Assembly (NCBI RefSeq): GCF_003049525.1
Contig: NZ_PYWL01000003.1
Coordinates: 405,603-469,602, forward strand
Direction of reading: 5' to 3'
Source of the DNA: Lysinibacillus fusiformis
GTDB lineage: Bacteria > Bacillota > Bacilli > Bacillales_A > Planococcaceae
Length of the DNA: 64,000 nucleotides
The position numbers and the translations under genes were made by a program. Shown here piece after piece: positions 1-8,561 of the stretch. The notes beneath the pieces were generated by a model. That model had not been told where the DNA came from. It ran no database searches and worked only from the letters and a program-made list of their open reading frames with translations. Every line of letters starts with the position of its first letter. Position 1 is the first letter of the stretch.

Positions 1-153
1 TTTTTTGAGTATGAAATAATATCAAAATATTATTATTGTAGAGATAAGAATACAGGAGAATATACACTTTTTTGAATTCTTTTCCCTGAATAAAGGAAAT
101 CAGGGAGATGTGGCCGATATAATTCAATAGAAGGATTGAGGAGGTCAACCGAT

Positions 154-3024
154 TTGAATAAAAAATTATTTTTAACAGCAGCAGCAATACCCGTAGCACT
201 TATTGTACCAACTGTTGCAAGTGCAGCGGAGACGGTGACGGTCACGGGGCAAAATATTGTAAATGAAACATTAACGGTTCATCAATTACCCAATAATGCC
301 ATAGTCAATGCCTACCAATGGTATTATCTAGAAAAGGTAGCTAGTGAAGATGGTTCAAAAACGTCTACGAATAAACCGATTGCAGGTGCTACTTCTGCTT
401 CGTTAAAGGTGCCAGTAGAAGCAGCGGGTAAAACCATTTTTGTGGAGGCTACTACAACTGATGGAAAAAAATATCAAAGTGAGCCAAGAACCATTAATCA
501 ATTGGATCTTGCGATTACAACGCCGACTTTAGAGGGCTTTTCGACTTCAGATTTTGTTGCACCTGGCGAAACGGTGAAAGTAGCGGGTGTTACTGTAACG
601 GATAAGGCAGGAGCGAAATTAACAAGCGGTCAAATTACATATAGTTATCAATGGTTTTATCAACTAGGCGAGGGTGAAAATTCCTTCACTATTATTGAGG
701 GAGCTTCAGGTAGCACTTATACTATTCCGAAAGATGCCATAGAAAAGGGAATCAAAGATATTATTGTTAAGGTAAAAGCTCAGGTAGGCACTTCTTTTGT
801 GGAATCGCCACGTTCTGAAGTGATTTCTATATCCAAAGAACCAACAGATACATTATCAAATGATATTAAAAATTTATTAGTGAATGATAACAAATACAAT
901 GTTTCTGATATAAAGTCGTTTGAGGAAAAAATTAAGGCATTAGAAAGTAAATATCAAGCATTGTCAGAGCCTGCTAAAGGGAATGTATCAAATTATGCTG
1001 TTCTCAAGCGAGCACTTGCAGATGTGGACCTTATCAATAAGTTAAATGAAAAAGTGGACAAGGTAGGGGGAATTAGCGACAAAGATTTGCCTGCCTATAT
1101 AAAGGAAATTGAAGCGGCCTACGATAAGTTCGATTTATTACAACGTAGCTTAGATGTCAATGATGCTTTATATACTAGCATTAAAAACCTTTTAAATGAG
1201 CCCAATGATCTTGAGGAAATAAAAGAAGTCAGAAGACTTAATTTGGCAATCGTTAATTTACTTTCTTATTCGAATGGCATTTCACAGTATGTTCCTTCTG
1301 ATAAGGATTCCTTACAAGGGGTCGTGAATACGATTGAGGCAGATATTGCTAAATTATCACAAAATTATCGTGGGGCTGTTCAAAACCTAACGATTCTCAA
1401 TGAGGCTAAAACCGATATTAAAAAAGTGGAGCAATTTATTAAATCATTTGATAAATTATCCTCCAATAATACGCCAAATAAGCAGGTAACGGTTGCCAAG
1501 TCTATTCGTTCTACCTATGAAAAATTAACGTATAAACAATTAAAATTAGTGCCAGACAAGTATGGTCAGCTTTTAACGGCAGCTGAAAGTGCGGAAGAAA
1601 GTCAAATTGCTACATTAAACAATGATATCGATAGCTATATTGGGGATGATATTTATCCAATCAATCCATCTGCTAGTTCTTGGCAAAGTCATGTCAACAA
1701 TGTGGCTCGCATGGTAAAAGAATATAAGAGCTTAACAAAAGCATCGGCAGCCCAAATAGAGGGGTATGACAGCCTTGTTACTTTACAAAAGGATTTAAAA
1801 ACAGCTGAAAAAGTGATTAAAGATATGGATGCTTATCAAAAACTAACGGGCATCAGTGGTGTAACTGAAAGCAAACTGAATTCGAGCTATACGAATACAT
1901 TAAAAGCTTATAATAAATTGACATCTTTACAGCAATCGCTTGTCTATAATGCTCAAGAGTTTTTACTCAATACGCCAAAAGTTTCTGTTGATGGAAAAGT
2001 ACCGGCTGATAAGGCTGCAGCAGAGGCTTTGAAAGCAGATATTGTTAAATTTGCGGATGTCACTAAATTTACATTCAATCAATTAGAAAAAGCAGTTGAT
2101 ACGGCAGCACAATCCTATAAAAAGCTGTCATCTGGTGCAAGAAAGTATGTCACTAATAATTATTTACTAACTGCTGCTCAGAAGGACATTACAGGTGTCA
2201 AATCATTCTATAAAAAAATTCAAACCGCTAAAGAAGAAACAGATGCGGCGAAACAAGCTAAAAAAATAGAGTCTGTGCAAAAAGCGTATGCTAAATTACC
2301 TGCTAATCAACAGCATTTAGCAAAAGAGCAATACGAAGCACTGTTAAAGAATCAAATTATTGATGAAAATGCACCAAATATAAAGCAACTGAATGATGAA
2401 ATAGCTACTATTGTTTCAAATGATCAGTATTTAGTGTCGATTGATAAAATTAATACTCTGTCTAAGCAATACAGTAGCCTAAGCTCAAGTGATAAAAAGC
2501 TGATTACGAATTATGATATTTTAAAAGCGGCAATCGCAGATGTGAAAAAAGCAGAGTCCTTTATGAAGACCTATGAAAAATCATTTAACACTAACCCAAG
2601 CACTGTCATCAAGGCATTTGAAAAACTTACATCTAAGCAAGTGAGCCTTATTCCTTCAGATATCCAAAGATGGGTTAGCGAAAAGCAACAAGGTCAACAG
2701 CAAACGAATGAACAGGCTTTGACATTAATTGAATCGATCAATTCACTCCTTGTCAATGGTGAGTATATAGCTGGTCTAGAGGATAAAGTAAAAGATATTC
2801 GTACTAAGTATGATGCCTTGAGCGCTCAAGATAAAAAGATTGTCAAAAACTATTCGAAGCTTACACAGGCCGAAAGTGATTTGAAGAAGGTTGCCGACGT
2901 CCATGCATTGTACAAGGCAGATGGTGATGAGGCGGCTCAAAAAGCCTGGCAATCCGCTTATGGGAAGCTTTCCAAAAAATTAGAATTACTTTATAAAAAC
3001 ATGTATCCACAGGATATTAAATGA
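154..3024 (+). CDS. Secreted surface protein with Ig-like domains and six helical repeats
   Basis: I place the start at TTG 154, because a strong AGGAGG (139-144) lies 9 bases upstream and inside any longer frame; this gives 956 residues. Residues 1-24 form a signal peptide ending VASA/A. Residues about 27-230 look like two beta-rich Ig-like modules, each with a YQW(F/Y)Y core. The rest is alpha-helical and built from six degenerate units of about 110-140 residues, starting near nucleotides 850, 1230, 1610, 2026, 2380 and 2715. Each unit carries a Y..LS...K..V.NY..L..A..D..K pattern, then a Y.KL...Q..L segment. I see no LPXTG motif, SLH domain or transmembrane anchor, so wall attachment is unexplained. 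The family is not recognised; a cell-surface structural or adhesive role is inferred. An inverted repeat at 82-106 lies in the 5' region. Confidence 0.8.
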   Translation: MNKKLFLTAAAIPVALIVPTVASAAETVTVTGQNIVNETLTVHQLPNNAIVNAYQWYYLEKVASEDGSKTSTNKPIAGATSASLKVPVEAAGKTIFVEATTTDGKKYQSEPRTINQLDLAITTPTLEGFSTSDFVAPGETVKVAGVTVTDKAGAKLTSGQITYSYQWFYQLGEGENSFTIIEGASGSTYTIPKDAIEKGIKDIIVKVKAQVGTSFVESPRSEVISISKEPTDTLSNDIKNLLVNDNKYNVSDIKSFEEKIKALESKYQALSEPAKGNVSNYAVLKRALADVDLINKLNEKVDKVGGISDKDLPAYIKEIEAAYDKFDLLQRSLDVNDALYTSIKNLLNEPNDLEEIKEVRRLNLAIVNLLSYSNGISQYVPSDKDSLQGVVNTIEADIAKLSQNYRGAVQNLTILNEAKTDIKKVEQFIKSFDKLSSNNTPNKQVTVAKSIRSTYEKLTYKQLKLVPDKYGQLLTAAESAEESQIATLNNDIDSYIGDDIYPINPSASSWQSHVNNVARMVKEYKSLTKASAAQIEGYDSLVTLQKDLKTAEKVIKDMDAYQKLTGISGVTESKLNSSYTNTLKAYNKLTSLQQSLVYNAQEFLLNTPKVSVDGKVPADKAAAEALKADIVKFADVTKFTFNQLEKAVDTAAQSYKKLSSGARKYVTNNYLLTAAQKDITGVKSFYKKIQTAKEETDAAKQAKKIESVQKAYAKLPANQQHLAKEQYEALLKNQIIDENAPNIKQLNDEIATIVSNDQYLVSIDKINTLSKQYSSLSSSDKKLITNYDILKAAIADVKKAESFMKTYEKSFNTNPSTVIKAFEKLTSKQVSLIPSDIQRWVSEKQQGQQQTNEQALTLIESINSLLVNGEYIAGLEDKVKDIRTKYDALSAQDKKIVKNYSKLTQAESDLKKVADVHALYKADGDEAAQKAWQSAYGKLSKKLELLYKNMYPQDIK

Positions 3025-3030
3025 GGTAAG

Positions 3031-3053
3031 CCCCGAGAAACTCGGGGTTTTTC
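3031..3053 (+). terminator. Intrinsic terminator of the surface protein gene
   Basis: A 7-bp perfect stem (CCCCGAG/CTCGGGG) with an AAA loop is followed by a T run, 7 bases after the stop codon. Confidence 0.9.
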
Positions 3054-3168
3054 TGTATAGATTTTTTATTTGTCTAGTAAATTGGTTGTCCGCTATACTA
3101 TGAACAGAAGAGAAAAGAAATTTTTTACATAACTATTGCAGTTTCACAAAGAAGGTAGGAACAAAAAG

Positions 3169-4470
3169 ATGTATAAAATAGGTGTTGTGGGTCCTGTCAA
3201 ATCCGTCCAAAGAATTATTGCTTTAGCCAGAGAGATTGAACAGGATATGGAATTTATTCCATATATTTATACGATAGCGACAGAGACAAAGCATCTTGTG
3301 GAGACCTATGATCAAGATGTGGATTTCTGGCTGTTTTCTGGCTATATCCCCTATAAGATAGCGAGCCAAACAAACGTTTCACAGGATAAATTGGCTCATA
3401 TCATTTTTTCGGAGGCGGCTATTTATAGAGGATTTTTAGAGCAATCCTATCGGCAAAAGAAGTTTATTGAAAATGTTAGTATCGATATTATACCTTCTCC
3501 CTCACAAATGGCTTCAGAGGGTCTAGCGGAGATCCAAAAGAATGTCAATCATATGTATTTAAAGGAATTTGATGTAGCCATTGATCCAAAAGAGTTATTT
3601 GATTTTCACTATACACTTTGGCAGGAGGGAAAGATCGATTTTGCCATCACTTGTTATCCATCTGTCGATGAAGAGCTGAAAGATCGAGGCGTTCCCTCCT
3701 ATTGGGTATCTCCCACAAAAACAGAAATTTACCATACAGTTCAGCTATTTACGGAAAAAATTAAAACATCCTACTATAAAGAAACTCAAATTGGTGCAGT
3801 AATGCTTGAAATCAAGGATTTTGATTCCTTAAAGGAGCGTATGAAGCAAGGGTATCGCATCCAATATTTAGAGCTACGTACTAAGGAACATCTACTTCAA
3901 CTTTGTGAACAAATTGACGGTTCCCTCATTGAAGAGGGGAATGGAAAATATACAATTTTTAGTACAAGGGGAGCCATTGAAGGGCAAATTAAATTTCTAC
4001 AGGAAAAAATGTATCAGTTATCCATCGAAATGGAAGCAAAAGTAACTGCAGGTATTGGTTTTGCACAAACCGTATTCAATGCAGAACTACATGCTCATCG
4101 AGGGCTAAGGCAGACCAAGGAAAATGAGGCCATCGATATCGTTATGATTCAGGATGACGGTACGATTATTGAGTCGGTCGGAAATATGGAAGAGTTGTCT
4201 TATTCTTACCGAGCAGAAGATCCCGATATTTTAGAAAAGCTAAAAAAAGGTAATATTAGTATTAAAACGTATATGAAAATCCATGCGCTTGTGCAGAAAA
4301 TGCGCTGGAAGCATTTTACGACAAAGGATTTAGCAACACAGCTTCAAATGAGTGAAAGAAATGCACAGCGTATTGTTGCGGATTTATGTAGTGTAGATTT
4401 AGCAAGAATTTGTGGCGAAGAATTACAGCATTTGCGTGGTAGACCAATCAAAATGTATCAGCTTGTCTAG
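3169..4470 (+). CDS. Multidomain transcriptional regulator of the adjacent transport/amidohydrolase locus
   Basis: The start is ATG 3169, preceded by AAGGTAGGA at 3152-3160; the frame extends upstream to TTG 3136 but with no ribosome site. The protein has 433 residues. Residues 1-200 look like an alpha/beta sensor domain. Residues about 205-335 resemble a degenerate GGDEF/nucleotide-cyclase fold (a run such as VTAGIGFAQTVFNAELHA sits where a cyclase core would be) without catalytic signature residues. Residues about 383-433 form a winged HTH (TTKDLATQLQMSERNAQRI). It has its own terminator and lies directly upstream of an MFS transporter and an M20 hydrolase, so I infer that it controls them in response to the transported compound. 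The exact family name is not recognised. Confidence 0.75.
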   Translation: MYKIGVVGPVKSVQRIIALAREIEQDMEFIPYIYTIATETKHLVETYDQDVDFWLFSGYIPYKIASQTNVSQDKLAHIIFSEAAIYRGFLEQSYRQKKFIENVSIDIIPSPSQMASEGLAEIQKNVNHMYLKEFDVAIDPKELFDFHYTLWQEGKIDFAITCYPSVDEELKDRGVPSYWVSPTKTEIYHTVQLFTEKIKTSYYKETQIGAVMLEIKDFDSLKERMKQGYRIQYLELRTKEHLLQLCEQIDGSLIEEGNGKYTIFSTRGAIEGQIKFLQEKMYQLSIEMEAKVTAGIGFAQTVFNAELHAHRGLRQTKENEAIDIVMIQDDGTIIESVGNMEELSYSYRAEDPDILEKLKKGNISIKTYMKIHALVQKMRWKHFTTKDLATQLQMSERNAQRIVADLCSVDLARICGEELQHLRGRPIKMYQLV

Positions 4471-4480
4471 AAACTAAAAA

Positions 4481-4520
4481 AATGTTCCAAACCAATGTGT
4501 GGTTTGGGACATTTTTTTTT
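4481..4520 (+). terminator. Intrinsic terminator after the regulator
   Basis: A 13-bp near-perfect stem (4481-4493 with 4501-4513, AATGTTCCAAACC arm) is followed by a run of nine T. Confidence 0.9.
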
Positions 4521-4750
4521 CTAAAATTTTAGGATCGATAAAACAAAGACCAGTCCACAAGTTGTGCGCTTTTTTGAGCCGATCATTCATAGCTAGAGAA
4601 GCGACTATCTATTAGAAATTTTCAAAAAAATATTGTTTTTTTGGAGTACTTTGATTATTATACGAATATATAACGAAAATGTCGGTATATAAAAGGGGTT
4701 TTGATTTTACTAGATTTGCAAGGGGGCAAGAATCTTAAAGAACAACTGTA

Positions 4751-4769
4751 GCGGTGATGCAATCACTGC
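4751..4769. promoter_or_regulatory. Palindrome upstream of the MFS gene, candidate operator
   Basis: GCGGTGAT-gca-ATCACTGC is an imperfect inverted repeat (7 of 8 pairs) lying 38 bases before the MFS start, within the leader. It is a plausible binding site for the regulator encoded at 3169-4470. No binding evidence exists in the sequence itself. Confidence 0.35.
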
Positions 4770-4806
4770 CATAAAGAGAAGGTTTTTGATCATGGGAGGG
4801 ATATAA

Positions 4807-6030
4807 ATGACAACAAATGAAGTAACGAAAAAATCTAGAAATGTTATCCTTGCGCTATTATTTTTAGGCTGGTCTTTAGGGAACTTAGATCGCTATATTA
4901 TGAACTACGCAGTCGTTTCAATTACAGGCGATTTGCAACTGGATGCATCTTCTACGGGTATTATTTTAAGCGCTTTCTTTTTAGGCTATGCCATTATGCA
5001 AATACCAGGAGGTTGGCTAGCTGATAAATTTGGCGCAAAACGAATCTTGCTAATGGCTGTCATCATGTGGTCAATATTTACCGGACTTACGGCTATTGCC
5101 TGGTCTTTAACAGCGATGATTGTTATTCGTTTCTTATTCGGCATCGGAGAAGGTGGATTTCAACCATCTAGCTCTAAGATTATTGCCACGATTTTCCCGA
5201 AAGAAGAAAGAGGCAGAGCGATGTCAATTATGCTGACTTCTGGTGGGATTGTTTCGCTAATTGTACCGCTGTTGGCCGCTTATTTATTAGGAACGATTGG
5301 CTGGCGTATGATGTTTATCATTATCGGGGCTATTGGAGCGATTATTGCTTATTTATATTGGAAATACATTCAGCTCCCGAAAGCTGAAACAGTAGATGCT
5401 GCTGAGACAGGTAGTCCGGCTGTTAAGGTAAGCTTTAAAGAACTACTGAAAACACCGCTCATGTGGAATTTGATTATTGCTTATTTCTGTATTTATGCGG
5501 TGAACTGGGGATTAGTATCGTGGATTCCAACCTACCTTCAAAAAAATCGTGGACTAGACTTAATGTCCATTGGTTGGGCACAAACAATTCCTGCTATTAC
5601 AACGATTATTGGGGTGTATGGTAGCGGATATATTATCGATAAGCTTCCAAGAGGAATGGAAAAGGTGTTAGGCTCTATTTCCTGTGCAGTCATCGGTCTT
5701 TTATTGTATTTAATGTTTACAGCGAAAACGGTGACATTATTTATTGGCTATCAAACAGTTGTTTCTATCTTTATTGCGTTTGTCATTACGCTACTACCCG
5801 TAATTGTTCTAAAGAAATTGCCTTCGTCTATAACAGGCTCAGCTATGGGGATCGCGAATACAGGCGGACAGCTAGCGGGGTTTGTTACACCTATGGCTAT
5901 TGGTTTTATGGTCGATGCCTTTAATGGTTCGTTTGATGCAGCCTTTTGGATGTTAATTGGATTCGCGCTCATTTGTATTGTGTCGCTTGTAACGTTAAAC
6001 GACCAAAAAGGAGCATTATTGAAAGCATAA
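4807..6030 (+). CDS. MFS transporter, anion:cation symporter-like
   Basis: The protein has 407 residues and about 12 hydrophobic segments. The MFS loop 2-3 signature appears as GGWLADKFGAKR (about residues 63-76), and RFLFGIGEGG in TM4 is typical of the ACS/phthalate-permease branch that imports organic anions. The start ATG 4807 follows GGGAGGG (4795-4801). The M20 hydrolase begins 22 bases after the stop, so the two are probably one transcript: import followed by hydrolysis. The substrate is unknown; an N-acyl or aroyl amino acid would fit the neighbour. Confidence 0.85.
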   Translation: MTTNEVTKKSRNVILALLFLGWSLGNLDRYIMNYAVVSITGDLQLDASSTGIILSAFFLGYAIMQIPGGWLADKFGAKRILLMAVIMWSIFTGLTAIAWSLTAMIVIRFLFGIGEGGFQPSSSKIIATIFPKEERGRAMSIMLTSGGIVSLIVPLLAAYLLGTIGWRMMFIIIGAIGAIIAYLYWKYIQLPKAETVDAAETGSPAVKVSFKELLKTPLMWNLIIAYFCIYAVNWGLVSWIPTYLQKNRGLDLMSIGWAQTIPAITTIIGVYGSGYIIDKLPRGMEKVLGSISCAVIGLLLYLMFTAKTVTLFIGYQTVVSIFIAFVITLLPVIVLKKLPSSITGSAMGIANTGGQLAGFVTPMAIGFMVDAFNGSFDAAFWMLIGFALICIVSLVTLNDQKGALLKA

Positions 6031-6052
6031 TGAATAAATTGGAGGGACAATA

Positions 6053-7468
6053 ATGAGTTTTCAAGAAAAAATTTCTACATTTATTGAGGCAAAGAAGGAT
6101 GCTAGTGTGGCATTAAGCGATGCAATTTGGGCTGTACCGGAGCTTCATTTTCAAGAAAAACGATCCATGCAATATATGAAAGAGGCACTCGAAAACGAGG
6201 GGTTTCAAACTGAGGTTGGCTTAGCTGGGCTTGATACTGCGCTTGTTGGAACTTTTGGGTCAGGAAAGCCAGTCATCGCCTTTTTAGGGGAATACGATGC
6301 ACTACCAGGCTTGAGCCAAAAGGGCGGTGTTACCACTCATGAGCCTCTTGAGAATGGGGGAAGTGGTCATGGCTGTGGCCATAATTTATTAGGAACAGGA
6401 GCATTTGCAGCAGCTGTTGCCGTAAAAGATTATTTAGAGCAACATCCACAATCCGCAACCATCCGTTTTTACGGTTGCCCTGCAGAAGAAAATGGATCTG
6501 GTAAAGCTTATATGGCGAAAGCTGGCTTATTCGATGATGTAGATATCGCCATTTCTTGGCATCCTGGTACGTTTTCAACGGTGATGACTTGTAGCTCTCT
6601 AGCAAACTATGCTGTTACATTTAAGTTTACAGGTAAAAGTGCACATGCTGCAGCTGCTCCTCATCTGGGAAGAAGTGCATTAGATGCTGTTGAGCTGATG
6701 AACGTTGGGGTAAACTACTTACGAGAGCATATTATTCCAGAAGCAAGAGTGCATTATGCTATTACAAACTCTGGTGGAACATCTCCGAATGTTGTTCAAC
6801 CATATGCTGAGGTTACCTATTTAGTGCGAGCACCTAAAAAGCAACAAGTGCAAGAAATCTATCAGCGCGTTGAACAAATAGCGAAGGGTGCAACGCTCAT
6901 GACAGGTACTTCCCTAGAAATCGATTTTGAAGGTGCTGCCTCTAATTTAATAACGAATAAGACACTTTATGATGCCATGTATCAACAAATACTTGAAATT
7001 GGCATGCCAGACTATACAATAGAGGATGAACAGTATGCTCAGGCTATTTTCAATACGTTTTCTCCTGAAGTACAAGCCTCTTCATTAGTTGGTCTACATA
7101 AAGGTGATGTTCAACAATTACAAGGAAAAGTTATTGCTGATCATATTCCTCGAATGCTCCCTGAATTTATCATGGGTGGCTCTACTGATGTGGGAGATGT
7201 TAGCTGGAATGTGCCAACTGTTCAATGTACGACAGTATGTATGGCATTAGGAACGCCACTGCATACATGGCAAGTTGTTTCTCAAGGTGTCACACCAATC
7301 GCCCATAAAGGTATGCTACAAGCTGCTAAAATTATGGCGTGTACAGCTATTGAGTTATTGGGTAATCCAATACTGATTGAGGAAGCTAAAAAGGAATGGC
7401 AAGAACGTCTTGATGGGGAGACGTATGAATCGTTAATTCCGGAGGGGACAATGTCTCCAAAGCTATAA
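6053..7468 (+). CDS. M20-family amidohydrolase, AbgB-like
   Basis: The 471 residues fit the AbgB/aminoacylase branch of the M20 metallopeptidases (M20D-type). Visible features are the metal-binding GSGHGCGHN motif (His106, Cys108 and His110 by count), GEYDALPG near residue 80, CPAEENGSGKAYM with the catalytic Glu pair, a dimerisation-domain insertion from about residue 185, and a late GGSTDVGDVSW. AbgB-type enzymes cleave p-aminobenzoyl-glutamate or other N-acyl amino acids. No AbgA-type partner subunit is present here, so it may act alone like other aminoacylases. GGAGG precedes ATG 6053. The gene is co-transcribed with the transporter and is followed by a terminator. Confidence 0.85.
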   Translation: MSFQEKISTFIEAKKDASVALSDAIWAVPELHFQEKRSMQYMKEALENEGFQTEVGLAGLDTALVGTFGSGKPVIAFLGEYDALPGLSQKGGVTTHEPLENGGSGHGCGHNLLGTGAFAAAVAVKDYLEQHPQSATIRFYGCPAEENGSGKAYMAKAGLFDDVDIAISWHPGTFSTVMTCSSLANYAVTFKFTGKSAHAAAAPHLGRSALDAVELMNVGVNYLREHIIPEARVHYAITNSGGTSPNVVQPYAEVTYLVRAPKKQQVQEIYQRVEQIAKGATLMTGTSLEIDFEGAASNLITNKTLYDAMYQQILEIGMPDYTIEDEQYAQAIFNTFSPEVQASSLVGLHKGDVQQLQGKVIADHIPRMLPEFIMGGSTDVGDVSWNVPTVQCTTVCMALGTPLHTWQVVSQGVTPIAHKGMLQAAKIMACTAIELLGNPILIEEAKKEWQERLDGETYESLIPEGTMSPKL

Positions 7469-7489
7469 AAGGATAGCAAAAATATGGAT

Positions 7490-7526
7490 AGAGTCTTCAT
7501 AGGAGAACTATGAAGACTCTGTTTTT
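7490..7526 (+). terminator. Intrinsic terminator after the M20 gene
   Basis: A 13-bp stem (AGAGTCTTCATAG with CTATGAAGACTCT, 7490-7520) is followed by GTTTTT. It separates the hydrolase from glsA, though read-through could still supply the latter. Confidence 0.85.
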
Positions 7527-7552
7527 GCACATTTTGAAAGGAGTCCACAGTA

Positions 7553-8515
7553 ATGTCAACACAACCTAGTCACGATCAGCTTGTGGCACAATCGGTCACA
7601 CAGTTTCGCTCTGCCGCAAAAGAAGGACGGTGCGCTAACTATATCCCTGCATTAGCTAAAAAAGACCCAAATCAATTAGCTATAGCCATTATTGGCACTG
7701 AAGGGCATGAAATTAAAGCTGGTGATACGACGGAGTTATTTACGCTTCAAAGTGTTTCCAAAGTAATCACCTTTATACTGGCCTGTATGGATCGAGGATT
7801 GCCCTATGTATTAGAGAGGGTTGATGTTGAGCCAACAGGGGATACATTCAACTCTATTATTCGCTTAGAAAGTCATCAGCCAGGAAAGCCCTTTAATCCA
7901 ATGATTAATGCTGGGGCGATTACTGTCTCCTCTATGATGATTGGTCATTCACCACAGGAGAAGATTGACAAAATCCTGCAATTTTTAGAGCAAATCATAG
8001 GTAAGCAATTAAGTGTCAACGAGGAAGTGTTTCAATCTGAGTGGCAGACAGCTAACCGTAATCGAGCACTAGCCTACTATTTAATGGATTCTGGTTTCTT
8101 AGACTGCCCAGTAGAAGCGGCTCTTGAGGTTTACTTAAAGCAATGTGCGATTGAAGTCAATGTATCCGATTTAGCAATGATTGGTTTAGTTATCGCTAAT
8201 GATGGCTATCATCCGCTATTAAAGAAACAGTTATTTCCTAAACAAGTGGCAAAATTAGCAAAGGCTTTAATGGTAACATGCGGTATGTACAATGCTTCAG
8301 GAAAATTTGCGGCATTTATTGGACTTCCTGCTAAAAGTGGTGTTTCTGGTGCCATTCTTACTGCTGTCCCAGGCCATGCAGGGTTAGATTCACCATTCCC
8401 TGCTGGCTGTGGCATAGGTATTTATGGACCAGCCATCGATCCTATCGGGAATAGTGTCGCAGGTGTCCAATTACTGAAACATTTAGCGACAGAATGGGAT
8501 ATGACCATTTTTTAA
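7553..8515 (+). CDS. glsA: Glutaminase
   Basis: This cytoplasmic serine-dependent glutaminase (L-glutamine to L-glutamate plus ammonia) has 320 residues, the usual length (about 305-330). The beta-lactamase-like fold shows the catalytic SVSK (S-x-x-K) near residues 68-71, the KPFNPMINAGAI substrate-binding block near 115-126, and the glycine-rich GKFAAFIGLPAKSGVSGAI region near 247-265. The start ATG 7553 follows AAAGGAG (7537-7543). It sits directly after an N-acyl-amino-acid hydrolase gene, which suggests that glutamine or a glutamine conjugate may be what the locus handles; that link is inference. Confidence 0.93.
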   Translation: MSTQPSHDQLVAQSVTQFRSAAKEGRCANYIPALAKKDPNQLAIAIIGTEGHEIKAGDTTELFTLQSVSKVITFILACMDRGLPYVLERVDVEPTGDTFNSIIRLESHQPGKPFNPMINAGAITVSSMMIGHSPQEKIDKILQFLEQIIGKQLSVNEEVFQSEWQTANRNRALAYYLMDSGFLDCPVEAALEVYLKQCAIEVNVSDLAMIGLVIANDGYHPLLKKQLFPKQVAKLAKALMVTCGMYNASGKFAAFIGLPAKSGVSGAILTAVPGHAGLDSPFPAGCGIGIYGPAIDPIGNSVAGVQLLKHLATEWDMTIF

Positions 8516-8524
8516 CGAGTAGAA

Positions 8525-8561
8525 GATGACTTCAGAGTGAGCTCTGAAGTCATCTTTTTTT
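8525..8561 (+). terminator. Terminator of glsA, overlapping the end of the convergent permease gene
   Basis: A 13-bp perfect stem (GATGACTTCAGAG arm, 8525-8554) is followed by a T run. The T run overlaps the last codons (Met-Lys-Lys-Arg-stop) of the minus-strand permease gene. Confidence 0.9.
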
